Source of the DNA: Acidobacteriota bacterium
Lineage (GTDB): Bacteria; Acidobacteriota; Terriglobia; Terriglobales; Acidobacteriaceae
Assembly: GCA_013289765.1 (NCBI GenBank)
Contig: JABCZI010000001.1
Span: 496,001 to 560,000 of the forward strand
Length of the DNA stretch: 64,000 nucleotides
Reading direction: 5' to 3'
The position numbers were made by a program, and so were the translations under genes. Shown one piece after another: positions 53,491-61,149 of this stretch (the first letter of the stretch is position 1; every line of letters starts with the position of its first letter). The notes beneath the pieces were generated by a model, which saw nothing but the letters and a program-made list of their open reading frames with translations, did not search any database and was not told the origin of the DNA.

Positions 53491-54879
53491 ATGATCGCCT
53501 TTGTGCTGCTCCGGGTGCTGCTGATCCTTCTCCTGGTGGCAGCGAACGCGTTTTTCGCCGCCGCAGAGTTTGCCTTGGTCAGCGTGCGCGAAACTCGCAT
53601 TCAACAGCTTATCGCGTCCGGCCGGATCAGTGCCCGCATCGTCCAGCGCCTGCATCAGCATCTCGACGAGGTTGTAAACGGAGTGCAACTCGGCATCACC
53701 ATGGTCAGCCTCACGCTCGGCTGGATCGGCGAACCCATGGTCGCGCGTCTGGTAGAATCCCTTCGCTTTGTTCACGAAGTTCCTCACGCTGCCGTCTATG
53801 CCCACGGCATCGCCATCGTTATCGCGTTCACCCTGATCACCTACCTGCACGTGCTGCTGGGCGAACTTGTGCCGAAGACCCTGGCCCTGCAGCGCGCCGA
53901 GCAGATTGCCCTCGCCGTGGCTGCTCCCATGGAAGCTTTTCTTACCATCGCACGCCCCGTACTTTTTTTCATGCGGCAATCAGGCGGCCTGGTGCTGAGA
54001 CTTTTCGGAGCGCGCGATGCTCGCCGCGGCGGCGCCGTCCACTCGCCCGACGAGCTCAAGCTCATCGTCACCGCCAGCCGCCAGTTCGGCCAGATCCCTG
54101 AGTCGCAGGAAGAAATGATCCACAATGCCATCGAACTCGACAGCATCACGGTTCGCGAAGTCATGGTCGCTCGTCCGGATATTTTTTCCCTGCCCTCCGA
54201 TCTCACGCTCGACGAGGCGTTGAACCGCGTGGTCGAAGGCCAGCATTCGCGCATTCCTGTTTACGATCCGCAAAGCGGGCCTGAACACATTGTCGGAGTT
54301 CTTTATTACAAGGAGCTCGTCCGCTGGGTGCGGCTCAAGCTGGTGAATCTTGGCCAGCCCGTGGCATCGCGTATTTCGCGCACGCAGATTGGCCAGATCA
54401 TGCACGATGTGCTCGTCGTCCCCGAAACAAAAGTTTTGGCGGAGCTGCTGGATGAATTCAAACAGCGCCGCCGCCACCTCGCCGTCGTAGTCGACGAGTT
54501 CGGTTCCACCGCCGGCGTAATCACCGTCGAAGACATTCTTGAGCAACTGGTCGGCGACATCGAAGATGAATTCGACATCGCGACTCCAGAGCCCACGCTG
54601 GCCGACGAATCTATTCTGCTGCTCGAAGGCGCCGTAAACATTCGCGATCTCGAAACCCAGCACGACCTGATCCTGCCACGCGATGCTGGATTCGAAACCC
54701 TCGCCGGATTCGTTCTCGCACGCCTGCAGCGCATTCCCTATCTCGGCGAATCCTTCGAATACGAAGGCCATCGCTATACCGTCGAAGAAATGGAAGGCCA
54801 TCGCATCGCCAAAGTGAAGATAGAGAAACTCGAAAGCATCGATGCCAAAGCCAAGATCGCGAAGCAAACCGGAGATTGA
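53491..54879 (+). CDS. CNNM/HlyC-CorC family membrane protein with CBS domains
   Basis: The 462-residue protein has an N-terminal CNNM (DUF21) membrane domain with about 4 segments (1-200, including FFAAAEFALVSVRETRIQQL and ELVPKTLALQRAEQIA). A pair of CBS domains follows (about 215-345, VREVMVARPDIFSLP and VVVDEFGSTAGVITVEDILEQ), then a C-terminal CorC_HlyC domain (about 365-450). Such proteins are linked to magnesium or sodium efflux; the old name hemolysin is misleading. It is followed by a repeat element and then the DppB-type permease. Confidence 0.93.
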   Translation: MIAFVLLRVLLILLLVAANAFFAAAEFALVSVRETRIQQLIASGRISARIVQRLHQHLDEVVNGVQLGITMVSLTLGWIGEPMVARLVESLRFVHEVPHAAVYAHGIAIVIAFTLITYLHVLLGELVPKTLALQRAEQIALAVAAPMEAFLTIARPVLFFMRQSGGLVLRLFGARDARRGGAVHSPDELKLIVTASRQFGQIPESQEEMIHNAIELDSITVREVMVARPDIFSLPSDLTLDEALNRVVEGQHSRIPVYDPQSGPEHIVGVLYYKELVRWVRLKLVNLGQPVASRISRTQIGQIMHDVLVVPETKVLAELLDEFKQRRRHLAVVVDEFGSTAGVITVEDILEQLVGDIEDEFDIATPEPTLADESILLLEGAVNIRDLETQHDLILPRDAGFETLAGFVLARLQRIPYLGESFEYEGHRYTVEEMEGHRIAKVKIEKLESIDAKAKIAKQTGD

Positions 54880-54914
54880 AGATGGCCGTCGGACCGTGCT
54901 GCAATAAGTCCCAC

Positions 54915-54953
54915 AACCCTGTCATCCTGAGCGGAGCGAAGGACCCCTTGCAC
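54915..54953 (+). repeat. Dispersed GTCATCCTGAGCGGAGCGAAGGACC repeat
   Basis: CTGTCATCCTGAGCGGAGCG followed by AAGGACCCCTTG is a member of the GTCATCCTGAGC family. It lies between the CNNM gene and the dppB-like gene. Confidence 0.75.
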
Positions 54954-55023
54954 GCCTGCACCGACAGCGGCTCCGCAAGGAATTTCTACGACGGCGCCGA
55001 GTGTCCTGCCACCCACTGACCCC

Positions 55024-55938
55024 ATGCGCCTGCTTCTCCAACGCGTCCTCTATACCCTCCCAGTAATCTGGCTGGTAGTAAGCCTCGTCTTCCTCCTAAT
55101 CCATCTCGTCCCCGGAGACCCCATCCAGCAAATGCTTGGTGAAGGCGCACCACCAGCCGATATCGAAGCCACCCGCCATGCCTACGGCCTCGACGCTCCG
55201 CTCGGCGAACAATACATTCACTACTGGCGCGGAGTCCTCCACGGTGACCTCGGCCCCTCGTTCCGCTACAACCAAAGCGTGACGCGCCTGCTCACTCAGC
55301 GCTATCCGTACACGCTGCAACTCACGCTGGCCTCGCTGTTCGTGGCCATCATCCTGTCGATCCCCGCTGGCGTACGCTCCGCCCAGCGCCGCAACCGCTG
55401 GGACGACCGCCTGCTCAGCGTAGTCAGCCTCTTCGGCCTGTCATTCCCCAACTTCGCGCTAGGACCAATCCTGATTCTTCTCTTCGCCATCAAGCTGGGA
55501 TGGCTCCCCGTCTCCGGCGCCGGCTCCTTCGCCAACCTCGTGCTGCCAGCTGTCACCATGGGCGGAGCGCTCGCCGCCATCCTCACCCGCATGGTCCGCA
55601 CTTCCATGCTCGAAGAGCTAAGCCAGGATTACATCCGCACCGCCCGCGCCAAAGGCTTGCCCGAGCGGACCGTCGTTTACCGCCACGCGCTGCGCAACGC
55701 CATGATCCCCATCATCACCGTGCTGGGCCTGCAATTCGGCGCTCTGCTCGCCGGCGCAATCGTCACCGAAACCATCTTCTCCTGGCCCGGCATCGGCCGC
55801 CTCACCATCCAAGCCATCTCGAACCGCGATTACTACCTGGTGCAAGGCTGCATCCTCGCGATTGGATTGACGTATGTCGCGGTGAATTTTTTGACGGATG
55901 TGTTGTATTCGGTAGCGAATCCGAGGATCCGGCAGTGA
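55024..55938 (+). CDS. ABC transporter permease, dipeptide/oligopeptide DppB type
   Basis: The 304-residue inner-membrane protein has about 6 membrane segments and the family N-terminus RLLLQRVLYTLPVIWLVVSL and HLVPGDPIQQMLG. The EAA loop is in the form YIRTARAKGLPERTVVYRHALRNAMIP. With a DppC partner it would import peptides, nickel or oligosaccharides. The partner lies 2.5 kb further on (58419) instead of directly adjacent. No binding protein or ATPase is in the window. Confidence 0.93.
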   Translation: MRLLLQRVLYTLPVIWLVVSLVFLLIHLVPGDPIQQMLGEGAPPADIEATRHAYGLDAPLGEQYIHYWRGVLHGDLGPSFRYNQSVTRLLTQRYPYTLQLTLASLFVAIILSIPAGVRSAQRRNRWDDRLLSVVSLFGLSFPNFALGPILILLFAIKLGWLPVSGAGSFANLVLPAVTMGGALAAILTRMVRTSMLEELSQDYIRTARAKGLPERTVVYRHALRNAMIPIITVLGLQFGALLAGAIVTETIFSWPGIGRLTIQAISNRDYYLVQGCILAIGLTYVAVNFLTDVLYSVANPRIRQ

Positions 55939-56009
55939 GGACAAGTCAATGATATTTCCTGAGGTGCTGGCAATGGGGAAGGTACGTGGCTGGGCTTATA
56001 GCGGCCACG

Positions 56010-56105
56010 TCAAACCAACTCAATCGCCACCCGCCGCCCCACCAAAGCCGCCGCCCGCTGCAAACTCGACAGCGTGATGTCGCGTTTCAGCAACAAAGCG
56101 CCTCC
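56010..56105 (-). pseudogene. Possible antitoxin (XRE-type) C-terminal fragment
   Basis: On the minus strand the frame ending at TGA 56010 encodes LLLKRDITLSSLQRAAALVG and ends RRVAIELV, which resembles the end of XRE-type antitoxins. The reading frame upstream enters a dispersed repeat and loses protein character. A shorter similar tail (WRLELV, stop near 56604) appears after the GIY-YIG gene. It is probably a remnant. Confidence 0.35.
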
Positions 56106-56132
56106 CGTTCGCCTTAGTGGCACCCGAACTGC

Positions 56133-56293
56133 ACAGGTCCTTCGCGCAAAGAACGCGCTCAGGATGACAAGGCATAAAAGCAGGCCCAGTTTTCCACTGC
56201 CGCAAGGTTCATTCATCACTGACATGCGTCCCCAGATTTGTCATCCTGAGCCCCGGCAGCTCCAGCGCGGCCGGGAACCACCACGCGAAGGAC
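56133..56293. repeat. Dispersed GTCATCCTGAGC repeat pair, copy A
   Basis: An inverted-orientation element (56135-56170) and a direct element (56238-56293, GTCATCCTGAGC to GCGAAGGACCT) flank about 65 bases. The whole block is duplicated at 56655-56814 with small changes. The direct element ends exactly at the start codon of the GIY-YIG gene. Confidence 0.8.
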
Positions 56294-56295
56294 CT

Positions 56296-56604
56296 ATGTA
56301 TTTTGTCTACATCATGACGAACCGTTCGAGGACTTTGTACCTAGGCGTCACCAACAATCTCGTGCGGAGGGTCCGTGAACACAAGACAGGAACCGGCTCG
56401 GAATTCACCGCAAAATACAAACTCGACCGGCTTGTTTATTTCGAGCGATTCGAAGACGTTCACAACGCCATCGAACGCGAGAAGCGTATCAAGGGCTGGC
56501 TGCGCATCAAGAAAATTGCTCTCATCGTTTCGGTCAATCCAGCCTGGAAGGATTTGAGCGAGGAGTGGTACGAGCGACATCAATACCAATCGCAGAGCGC
56601 CTAA
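56296..56604 (+). CDS. GIY-YIG nuclease, single domain (URI family)
   Basis: ATG 56296 opens a 102-residue protein that begins at once with the GIY-YIG core: MYFVYIMTNRSRTLYLGVTN, then LVRRVREHKTG (catalytic Arg), KYKLDRLVYFE and AIEREKRIKGW (with the metal-binding Glu in the second half). This is the short UvrC/Slx1-like single-domain form often annotated as YhbQ/URI. It starts directly after a dispersed repeat, and a decayed copy follows. Longer upstream frames are repeat sequence and unlikely to be translated. Confidence 0.93.
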   Translation: MYFVYIMTNRSRTLYLGVTNNLVRRVREHKTGTGSEFTAKYKLDRLVYFERFEDVHNAIEREKRIKGWLRIKKIALIVSVNPAWKDLSEEWYERHQYQSQSA

Positions 56605-56654
56605 ACCAATTCCAATCGCCATCCGTCCACTTCACTGGCGTCGCCCAACTGCAT

Positions 56655-56814
56655 AGGTCCTTCGCGCAAAGAACGCGCTCAGGATGACAAGGCATAAAAG
56701 CAGGCTAGTTTTCCACTGCCGCAAAGTTCATTAATCGCTGACATGCGTCCCCAGATTTGTCATCCTGAGCCCCGGCAGCTCCAGCACAGCCGGGAACAAC
56801 TACGCGAAGGACCT
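56655..56814. repeat. Dispersed GTCATCCTGAGC repeat pair, copy B
   Basis: This repeats copy A (56133-56293) nearly base for base, with a few substitutions and small deletions (for example five bases lost after GCAGGC). It ends at ATG 56815 of the decayed GIY-YIG copy. The two copies are therefore a tandem duplication of repeat plus gene. Confidence 0.8.
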
Positions 56815-56951
56815 ATGTATTTTGTCTATATTATGACGAACCGCTCGAAGACCCTGTACACGGGCATCACCATGCCCTCGTCGTGTCAAGGAATCCATCG
56901 TGGAAAGATTTGAGCGCTGAGCGTCATCAACACCAGCCGCAGAGCGCCTAG
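56815..56951 (+). pseudogene. Decayed second copy of the GIY-YIG nuclease gene
   Basis: The frame starts MYFVYIMTNRSKTLYTGIT, matching the intact gene, then breaks: the middle of the gene is deleted and the frame hits a TGA near 56912. The following bases to 56951 resemble the 3' end of the intact gene (GATTTGAGCG, CATCAA, CGCAGAGCGCCTA). About 170 bases have been lost. Confidence 0.85.
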
Positions 56952-56975
56952 GCTTGGGAAACAACCAAGAATGCC

Positions 56976-57002
56976 AGAGGCGGGGCAACCCGCCCCGCCT
57001 CT
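56976..57002 (-). terminator. Probable terminator of the VOC gene
   Basis: AGAGGCGGGGC (56976-56986) pairs with GCCCCGCCTCT (56992-57002) over a 5-base loop. It is 15 bases beyond the minus-strand stop of the VOC gene; the T tail is weak. Confidence 0.55.
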
Positions 57003-57016
57003 AGTTTCCAACCAAA

Positions 57017-57490
57017 CTAAGCTGCCGGCATCATCTTCTGCATCCGCTCTTTCATCTGCTCGGGCGATACATCTTCCACATGAGTCGCAACGCCCCACAG
57101 GTGTCCGAATGGATCTCGAATGAAACCGCTTCGGTCTCCGTAGAACTGGTCCTGCACCGGCTTCAGGATTTTCGCGCCCTCCGCCGCCGCCTTCTTAACC
57201 ACGCTGTCGACGTCGGGAAGGTATACATACAGGCTCACGGGGCTCCCGCCAACGGTGGTCGCGCTGGTGTGCCCCTCCCCCATGCTGGGATTCTCGTCGG
57301 CCAGCATGATGTGCGAGTCGCCAATCTTCAATTCGGCGTGACCGACCTTGCCGTCCGGGCCATTCATGCGAACGGTTTCAGTGGCTCCGAAAACTTTCTT
57401 GTAATACTCGATCGCCTGGGCTGCGCCCTTGATGATCAGGTAGGGTGTAACGGAGTTGTAGTCTTTGGGAATGTACGAGACTTTGCTCAT
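57017..57490 (-). CDS. VOC/glyoxalase-like protein, PhnB type
   Basis: The 157-residue protein has the PhnB/YdcA pattern: VTPYLIIKGAAQAIEYYKKV at the N-terminus, HAELKIGDSHIMLADE, VYLPDVDSVVKKAAAEGAK, then YGDRSGFIRDPFGHLWG with the usual metal position. The function of these VOC proteins is generally unknown; the fold binds small molecules or metals. It lies on the minus strand within the insertion between the dppB- and dppC-like genes. Confidence 0.93.
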   Translation of the reverse strand: MSKVSYIPKDYNSVTPYLIIKGAAQAIEYYKKVFGATETVRMNGPDGKVGHAELKIGDSHIMLADENPSMGEGHTSATTVGGSPVSLYVYLPDVDSVVKKAAAEGAKILKPVQDQFYGDRSGFIRDPFGHLWGVATHVEDVSPEQMKERMQKMMPAA

Positions 57491-57771
57491 GATTTTCTCC
57501 TCAGAATGTGCGCTAGAGGTGGAGGTTTGTGGCGCGTATGCCGACCGAAGATTCGGTCGGTACTTTCATGAGAACACAGTCTGAGGGTGAGTTCAAGACC
57601 GACGCGGCGGCAAGGATTATCGGCCACCCAACCATCGTCTGTGAGGCTCAAAACGAAGCCGCCCATCATAACCTTGACGGGCGGCTAGTCTGTCCAGCGG
57701 AAGGTCTCTAGCTGAGGTAAAGAGGCTGCCGTCCCTCGCGGGACCGAGCGCGATCCTGCTGCAAACGGTTT
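57491..57771. other. Intergenic, no gene seen
   Basis: This carries the VOC gene promoter (CTCC just upstream of its ATG is the reverse of a GGAG site) and the 3' side of the 57772 gene. A 60-codon plus-strand frame in it has no ribosome site and no protein character. Confidence 0.5.
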
Positions 57772-58101
57772 TTACTGATGGTGCCCGTCTTCTCGAAGCC
57801 GGTTCACTCGATTGACTTCCAATGAGCGATCGTCTTCGTGCAATTTAGCTTTGATCTTGACGTGATGCCCCTCGTGCTCTCGTACTGCCTCAGAGTTTTG
57901 GACGCGGTACCGCTGTTTGTCCTTGTCATCTTCCACTACATAATTGTCGCCATCCTTCCGAACATATCCCGTGACATTCGTATTTTTCACGCGATGCGAA
58001 GATTGGGCCTGCTGATCATGCTGATCTTGCCCATACTGAGCGATCGCACCCGCCGTGCAAATCATTGCGAAAGCTAGTACTGCAAGAATCGAACTCTTCA
58101 T
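57772..58101 (-). CDS. Small secreted protein, unknown function
   Basis: The 109-residue protein has a signal peptide (1-21, ending AIAQ) and a hydrophilic body rich in His, Asp and Lys (QYGQDQHDQQAQSSHR and YVVEDDKDKQRYRVQ), with a predicted small beta-barrel (about 40-100). GGAGGA-type sequence precedes the ATG. Similar short exported proteins are frequent in Acidobacteria. The His-rich N-terminus may bind metal. There is no clear partner. Confidence 0.7.
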   Translation of the reverse strand: MKSSILAVLAFAMICTAGAIAQYGQDQHDQQAQSSHRVKNTNVTGYVRKDGDNYVVEDDKDKQRYRVQNSEAVREHEGHHVKIKAKLHEDDRSLEVNRVNRLREDGHHQ

Positions 58102-58418
58102 GTTTCCTCCATTGGTTTTGAATTGGGCTCAAGTTATGATGCAGGCCTTTGCATCGGCGGACAGTTCAATTTTGGACAGAAGGGTGGAGCGCTAAAATTC
58201 CACAGTCCTCCTGTGACATGTAACCTTGCCATCCATTCGCAATTAGCCCATCATGGTCGAGGCGGAAGTTATCGAGCGTGCCAAATTAATGGATGCAACT
58301 CCTTTATTGTCTAGGTTTTGACTTGGTAATTATCCCTTGACATCACGTGGCGCCTACGCGCAACGGCTCAGAATCAATGTCATGCAGAATTATTAACGAG
58401 TAGAATTCCACAACCCCT
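58102..58418. other. Intergenic region before the dppC-like gene
   Basis: This has 317 bases without a convincing gene. A 63-codon plus-strand frame (58123-58314) has no homology I recognise and a poor start. The last 60 bases are AT-rich and may hold a promoter. Confidence 0.45.
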
Positions 58419-59288
58419 TTGTCAACTGCCGCCATCTCGTTCCGTCGCTTGGTTGCCGGAAATGCACGCCACAACCCGCTGGCTGCGACAGGGGTTGTGC
58501 TCGTTATCGTCTTCGTGGTCTTCGCCTTGTTCGCTCCTCGGATTGCGCCGCAAGATCCGGCCTTCATCAATCTACCCGCACGACTCGATCATCCATCCCA
58601 TACGCATTGGTTTGGCACCGACGAACTTGGCCGCGACATTTTCTCGCGCATTGTTTATGGAGCGCGCATCTCCATGCTCGTGGGAAGCTGCGTTGTCATC
58701 ACCTCGCTCGCCCTTGGACTCATCATCGGCTCCATCGCCGGCTACTACGGCGGTGCCATCGATCGTTTCATTAACATTGTGCTGATGAACGCGTTCCTGT
58801 CGTTTCCAGGAATTCTGCTCGCGATTGCTTTTGTGGCCTTCCGTGGTCCAGGCATCTTCAATCTCGTTCTCGCGCTCTCGCTCGGCGGATGGGTTGGCTA
58901 CGCTCGTCTGGTTCGCGGACAAGTCCTCGCCGCCCGCGAACGCGAATTCGTCGAAGCAGCCCGCGCCCTTGGCGCCGGCGATCTCCGCATTATCGTGCGC
59001 CATATTCTGCCCAACATCATTCAGCCAGTCATCGTGCAAGCCGCCATCGGCATGGCCGGAGCCATTCTCGCCGAAGCCACCATGAGTTTTCTCGGACTCG
59101 GCGTCCCTCCGCCGACCGCCAGCTGGGGAGCGATGCTCAACGATGGCCGCGCGCATCTCTTCGATGCGCCCCATCTCGTGGTTTTTCCCGCGCTCGCGGT
59201 GATGCTGGCGGTGCTCTCTTTCAACTTCATCGGCGACGCCCTACGCGATTATCTCGACCCCCGTTCGCGCATCGAAGCCGGACTCTAG
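58419..59288 (+). CDS. ABC transporter permease, dipeptide/oligopeptide DppC type
   Basis: TTG 58419 starts a 289-residue protein with about 6 membrane segments. It has the DppC N-terminal FRRLVAGNARHNPLAATGVV, HWFGTDELGRDIFSRIVYGAR, the EAA loop in EFVEAARALGAGDLRIIVRHILPN and the terminal FNFIGDALRDYLDPR. It pairs by type with the DppB-like protein at 55024. The 2.5-kb separation by repeats, a nuclease gene and other genes is unusual for this pair and suggests a later insertion. Confidence 0.92.
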   Translation: MSTAAISFRRLVAGNARHNPLAATGVVLVIVFVVFALFAPRIAPQDPAFINLPARLDHPSHTHWFGTDELGRDIFSRIVYGARISMLVGSCVVITSLALGLIIGSIAGYYGGAIDRFINIVLMNAFLSFPGILLAIAFVAFRGPGIFNLVLALSLGGWVGYARLVRGQVLAAREREFVEAARALGAGDLRIIVRHILPNIIQPVIVQAAIGMAGAILAEATMSFLGLGVPPPTASWGAMLNDGRAHLFDAPHLVVFPALAVMLAVLSFNFIGDALRDYLDPRSRIEAGL

Positions 59289-59373
59289 CCTCACACAGGT
59301 TATCCGTGTGGTGAAATCCATCAAGCCAAGATATTCAGCTCTCAACCTGCTGCAAACAGGGTAAATCCAGTTC

Positions 59374-59408
59374 TTGACTAACATCGCATATTGCAATATA
59401 CATATTGC
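59374..59408 (+). promoter_or_regulatory. Promoter with overlapping palindromic operator for the XRE operon
   Basis: TTGACT (59374-59379) and TATACA (59397-59402) are a near-consensus -35/-10 pair with a 17-base spacer. The perfect inverted repeat GCAATAT-AC-ATATTGC (59393-59408) covers the -10. ATCGCATATTGC and ATATTGCGAT extend the symmetry. The start codon follows at 59419. This is the layout of an autorepressed XRE gene. Confidence 0.7.
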
Positions 59409-59418
59409 GATACACAAT

Positions 59419-59973
59419 ATGAAGGTTGGAGAGAAAATCCGTTACCTGCGCGAGGTGGAAGGATCCCTGCGTGGATTGGGACGATCCATCACGCAGCAGG
59501 AATTGGTGAAGGCCATCCGCCAGGAACTGCGGCAGACTATCAGCCAGTCTTACTTGTCGCAGATCGAGAGCGGCGCGCGGCCGCACATGACGCAGTCGTC
59601 GCGAGCGCTGCTGGCGAAGTTCTTCAAGGTGCATCCCGGATTTCTCGTGGATGATCCCGAGGGATACCACACGGAGCTAACTTCGGATTTGCGCACGACG
59701 GAAGGTCAGCTCGATGTCTGGTTGTTGCAAGGTTCGGAGCGTTTTGTCAGCGATCCGGAAGTGAGCGAAGTGCTGATCAAAGCCGCGCGAGAGAAAGATA
59801 CCAGGCGTTGCCTCTTGCTATTGGGTGTGATCCTGGATACGCCAGGTTTGGCGGAAAGACTCTTGGAAGCGCTAAGGCCTGAGTTGGCGCATGCCACGAA
59901 ACGCCACGGCGAAAATCACCCCCGAGGAAATAACAGCCGTATCGCGAAGACAGAAGGGAGCAGACTCCGATGA
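59419..59973 (+). CDS. XRE-family repressor heading the membrane-stress operon
   Basis: ATG 59419 (MKVGEKIRYLREVEG) gives 184 residues; the ATG at 59374 lies in the promoter and is rejected. The helix-turn-helix is at about 5-60 (SITQQELVKAI, SYLSQIESGARPHMTQSSRA), with an extra loop compared with Cro. A helical C-terminal domain follows (about 80-165), and then a basic tail. It overlaps the next gene by ATGA. By position it represses its own operon through the palindrome at 59393-59408. Confidence 0.9.
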   Translation: MKVGEKIRYLREVEGSLRGLGRSITQQELVKAIRQELRQTISQSYLSQIESGARPHMTQSSRALLAKFFKVHPGFLVDDPEGYHTELTSDLRTTEGQLDVWLLQGSERFVSDPEVSEVLIKAAREKDTRRCLLLLGVILDTPGLAERLLEALRPELAHATKRHGENHPRGNNSRIAKTEGSRLR

Positions 59974-60626
59974 CTTATTCCGTGAGTTGGGCGGACTTCT
60001 ACCTGATCTGTTTCGCGGTCGGCTTCTGCTTCAGTTTCTTTTCGTTTCTGTTCGGAGGCTCGCGGACGGGCCGGCTTCATCTGCCGCATTTTCACGGGCA
60101 CGCCGGGAGTGCACACCTGCCAGCGGCGCATGCGCCGGTGACATCGGCTCAGGCTCCGATTGCAGGAAGCCCGCAAGCGGCGGCGCATGCCAGCCAGTCC
60201 GACGGGGTTTCGCCGTTCAACTTCGTTACCCTGACCGCGTTTTTGGCCTGGTTCGGCGGCACGGGATATCTGCTTACCCGCTACTCCGGCTTATGGGTTG
60301 GTTTTGGATTGCTGGCCTCGGTCACCGGCGGGCTGGTTGGTGGCGGAATTGTTTTCTTGTTTCTAAGCAAGGTCCTCATCTCGAACGACGAGAATATGGA
60401 TCCGGCGGATTACGAAATGGTGGGTGTCCTCGGCAGAGTTTCCAGTTCGATTCGCGAGGGCGGCACTGGCGAAATTATCTATACGCAGATGGGTACGCGC
60501 CGCGTATGTGGCGCACGCAGCGACGATGGTAGCGCCATCGCCAAGGGAACAGAAGTGGTGGCCACGCGTTACGAAAAAGGAATTGCTTACGTCCGGCTGT
60601 GGAGCGAGATGTCGGAAGACCGGTAG
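59970..60626 (+). CDS. NfeD-like membrane protein
   Basis: The 218-residue protein has membrane segments at about 8-28, 82-100 and 103-130, a His/Ala-rich loop between them, and a C-terminal soluble domain (about 145-215). That domain has MVGVLGRVSSSIREGGTGEI and a final GTEVVATRYEKGIAYVRLW, the OB-fold pattern of NfeD proteins. NfeD partners flotillin-type SPFH proteins, and the flotillin gene follows two genes later. It overlaps the XRE stop by ATGA. Confidence 0.8.
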   Translation: MTYSVSWADFYLICFAVGFCFSFFSFLFGGSRTGRLHLPHFHGHAGSAHLPAAHAPVTSAQAPIAGSPQAAAHASQSDGVSPFNFVTLTAFLAWFGGTGYLLTRYSGLWVGFGLLASVTGGLVGGGIVFLFLSKVLISNDENMDPADYEMVGVLGRVSSSIREGGTGEIIYTQMGTRRVCGARSDDGSAIAKGTEVVATRYEKGIAYVRLWSEMSEDR

Positions 60627-60671
60627 CGATATGTCCTCGGCATGCTGAACTTCTCGCAACGTGGAGGCTTT

Positions 60672-61115
60672 ATGGAACGAAAGCTTTTTCAAGCAGCAGT
60701 TGGACTGGCGTGGTTGGCGCTTCCGCTGACTGCACTGAACTATTCGCGAGCCTGGGATCGGCTCCCCATGCGGATTGCGGTCCACTTTGACGCCAATTGG
60801 CAACCGAACGGATGGACCACGCGGGAAGGATCTCGCACGCTTGCTCTAAGAATGACGGCCTTCCTGCTGGTGGTCTTCACGATTGCGAGTTATGCGGTGC
60901 GGCGCGCCGCTCCTTCAAGTCTTGCGACGTGGGCTCTGGTTGCGGTTTTTTATGTCGTGCTGGGTGTCGTCTATCACGTGAATGCTTGGATCGTAGAACG
61001 CAATCTCGAGCCGCGTGCCAAACCTTTTGCGGAGGTAAGCGTTCCCGCAGGTTTGATTGTGGCAAGTGAGTTTGTAGGTAATTCGATCGGGGGATCGGCA
61101 ACACGTCGCGGATGA
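60672..61115 (+). CDS. DUF1648-domain membrane protein
   Basis: ATG 60672 with GGAGG upstream gives 147 residues. There are three or four membrane segments and the DUF1648 motif LPMRIAVHFDANWQPNGWTT (about 31-50) between the first two. Such proteins are of unknown function, often near regulators of the SdpR/SdpI type. It lies in the operon between the NfeD-like and flotillin genes, with gaps of 45 and 34 bases. Confidence 0.8.
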   Translation: MERKLFQAAVGLAWLALPLTALNYSRAWDRLPMRIAVHFDANWQPNGWTTREGSRTLALRMTAFLLVVFTIASYAVRRAAPSSLATWALVAVFYVVLGVVYHVNAWIVERNLEPRAKPFAEVSVPAGLIVASEFVGNSIGGSATRRG

Positions 61116-61149
61116 AGTCGACGAAACTGCATTCGTAGGAGGAGGCGTT

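Noticed and set aside
56074..56295. Upstream extension of the GIY-YIG gene
   Set aside because: It is made of dispersed repeat sequence; the conserved GIY-YIG core starts at the ATG at 56296.
57529..57711. 60-codon plus-strand frame between the VOC and small secreted protein genes
   Set aside because: No ribosome site or domain pattern; it lies across an apparent promoter region.
58123..58314. 63-codon plus-strand frame before the dppC-like gene
   Set aside because: Poor start context and no recognisable features.
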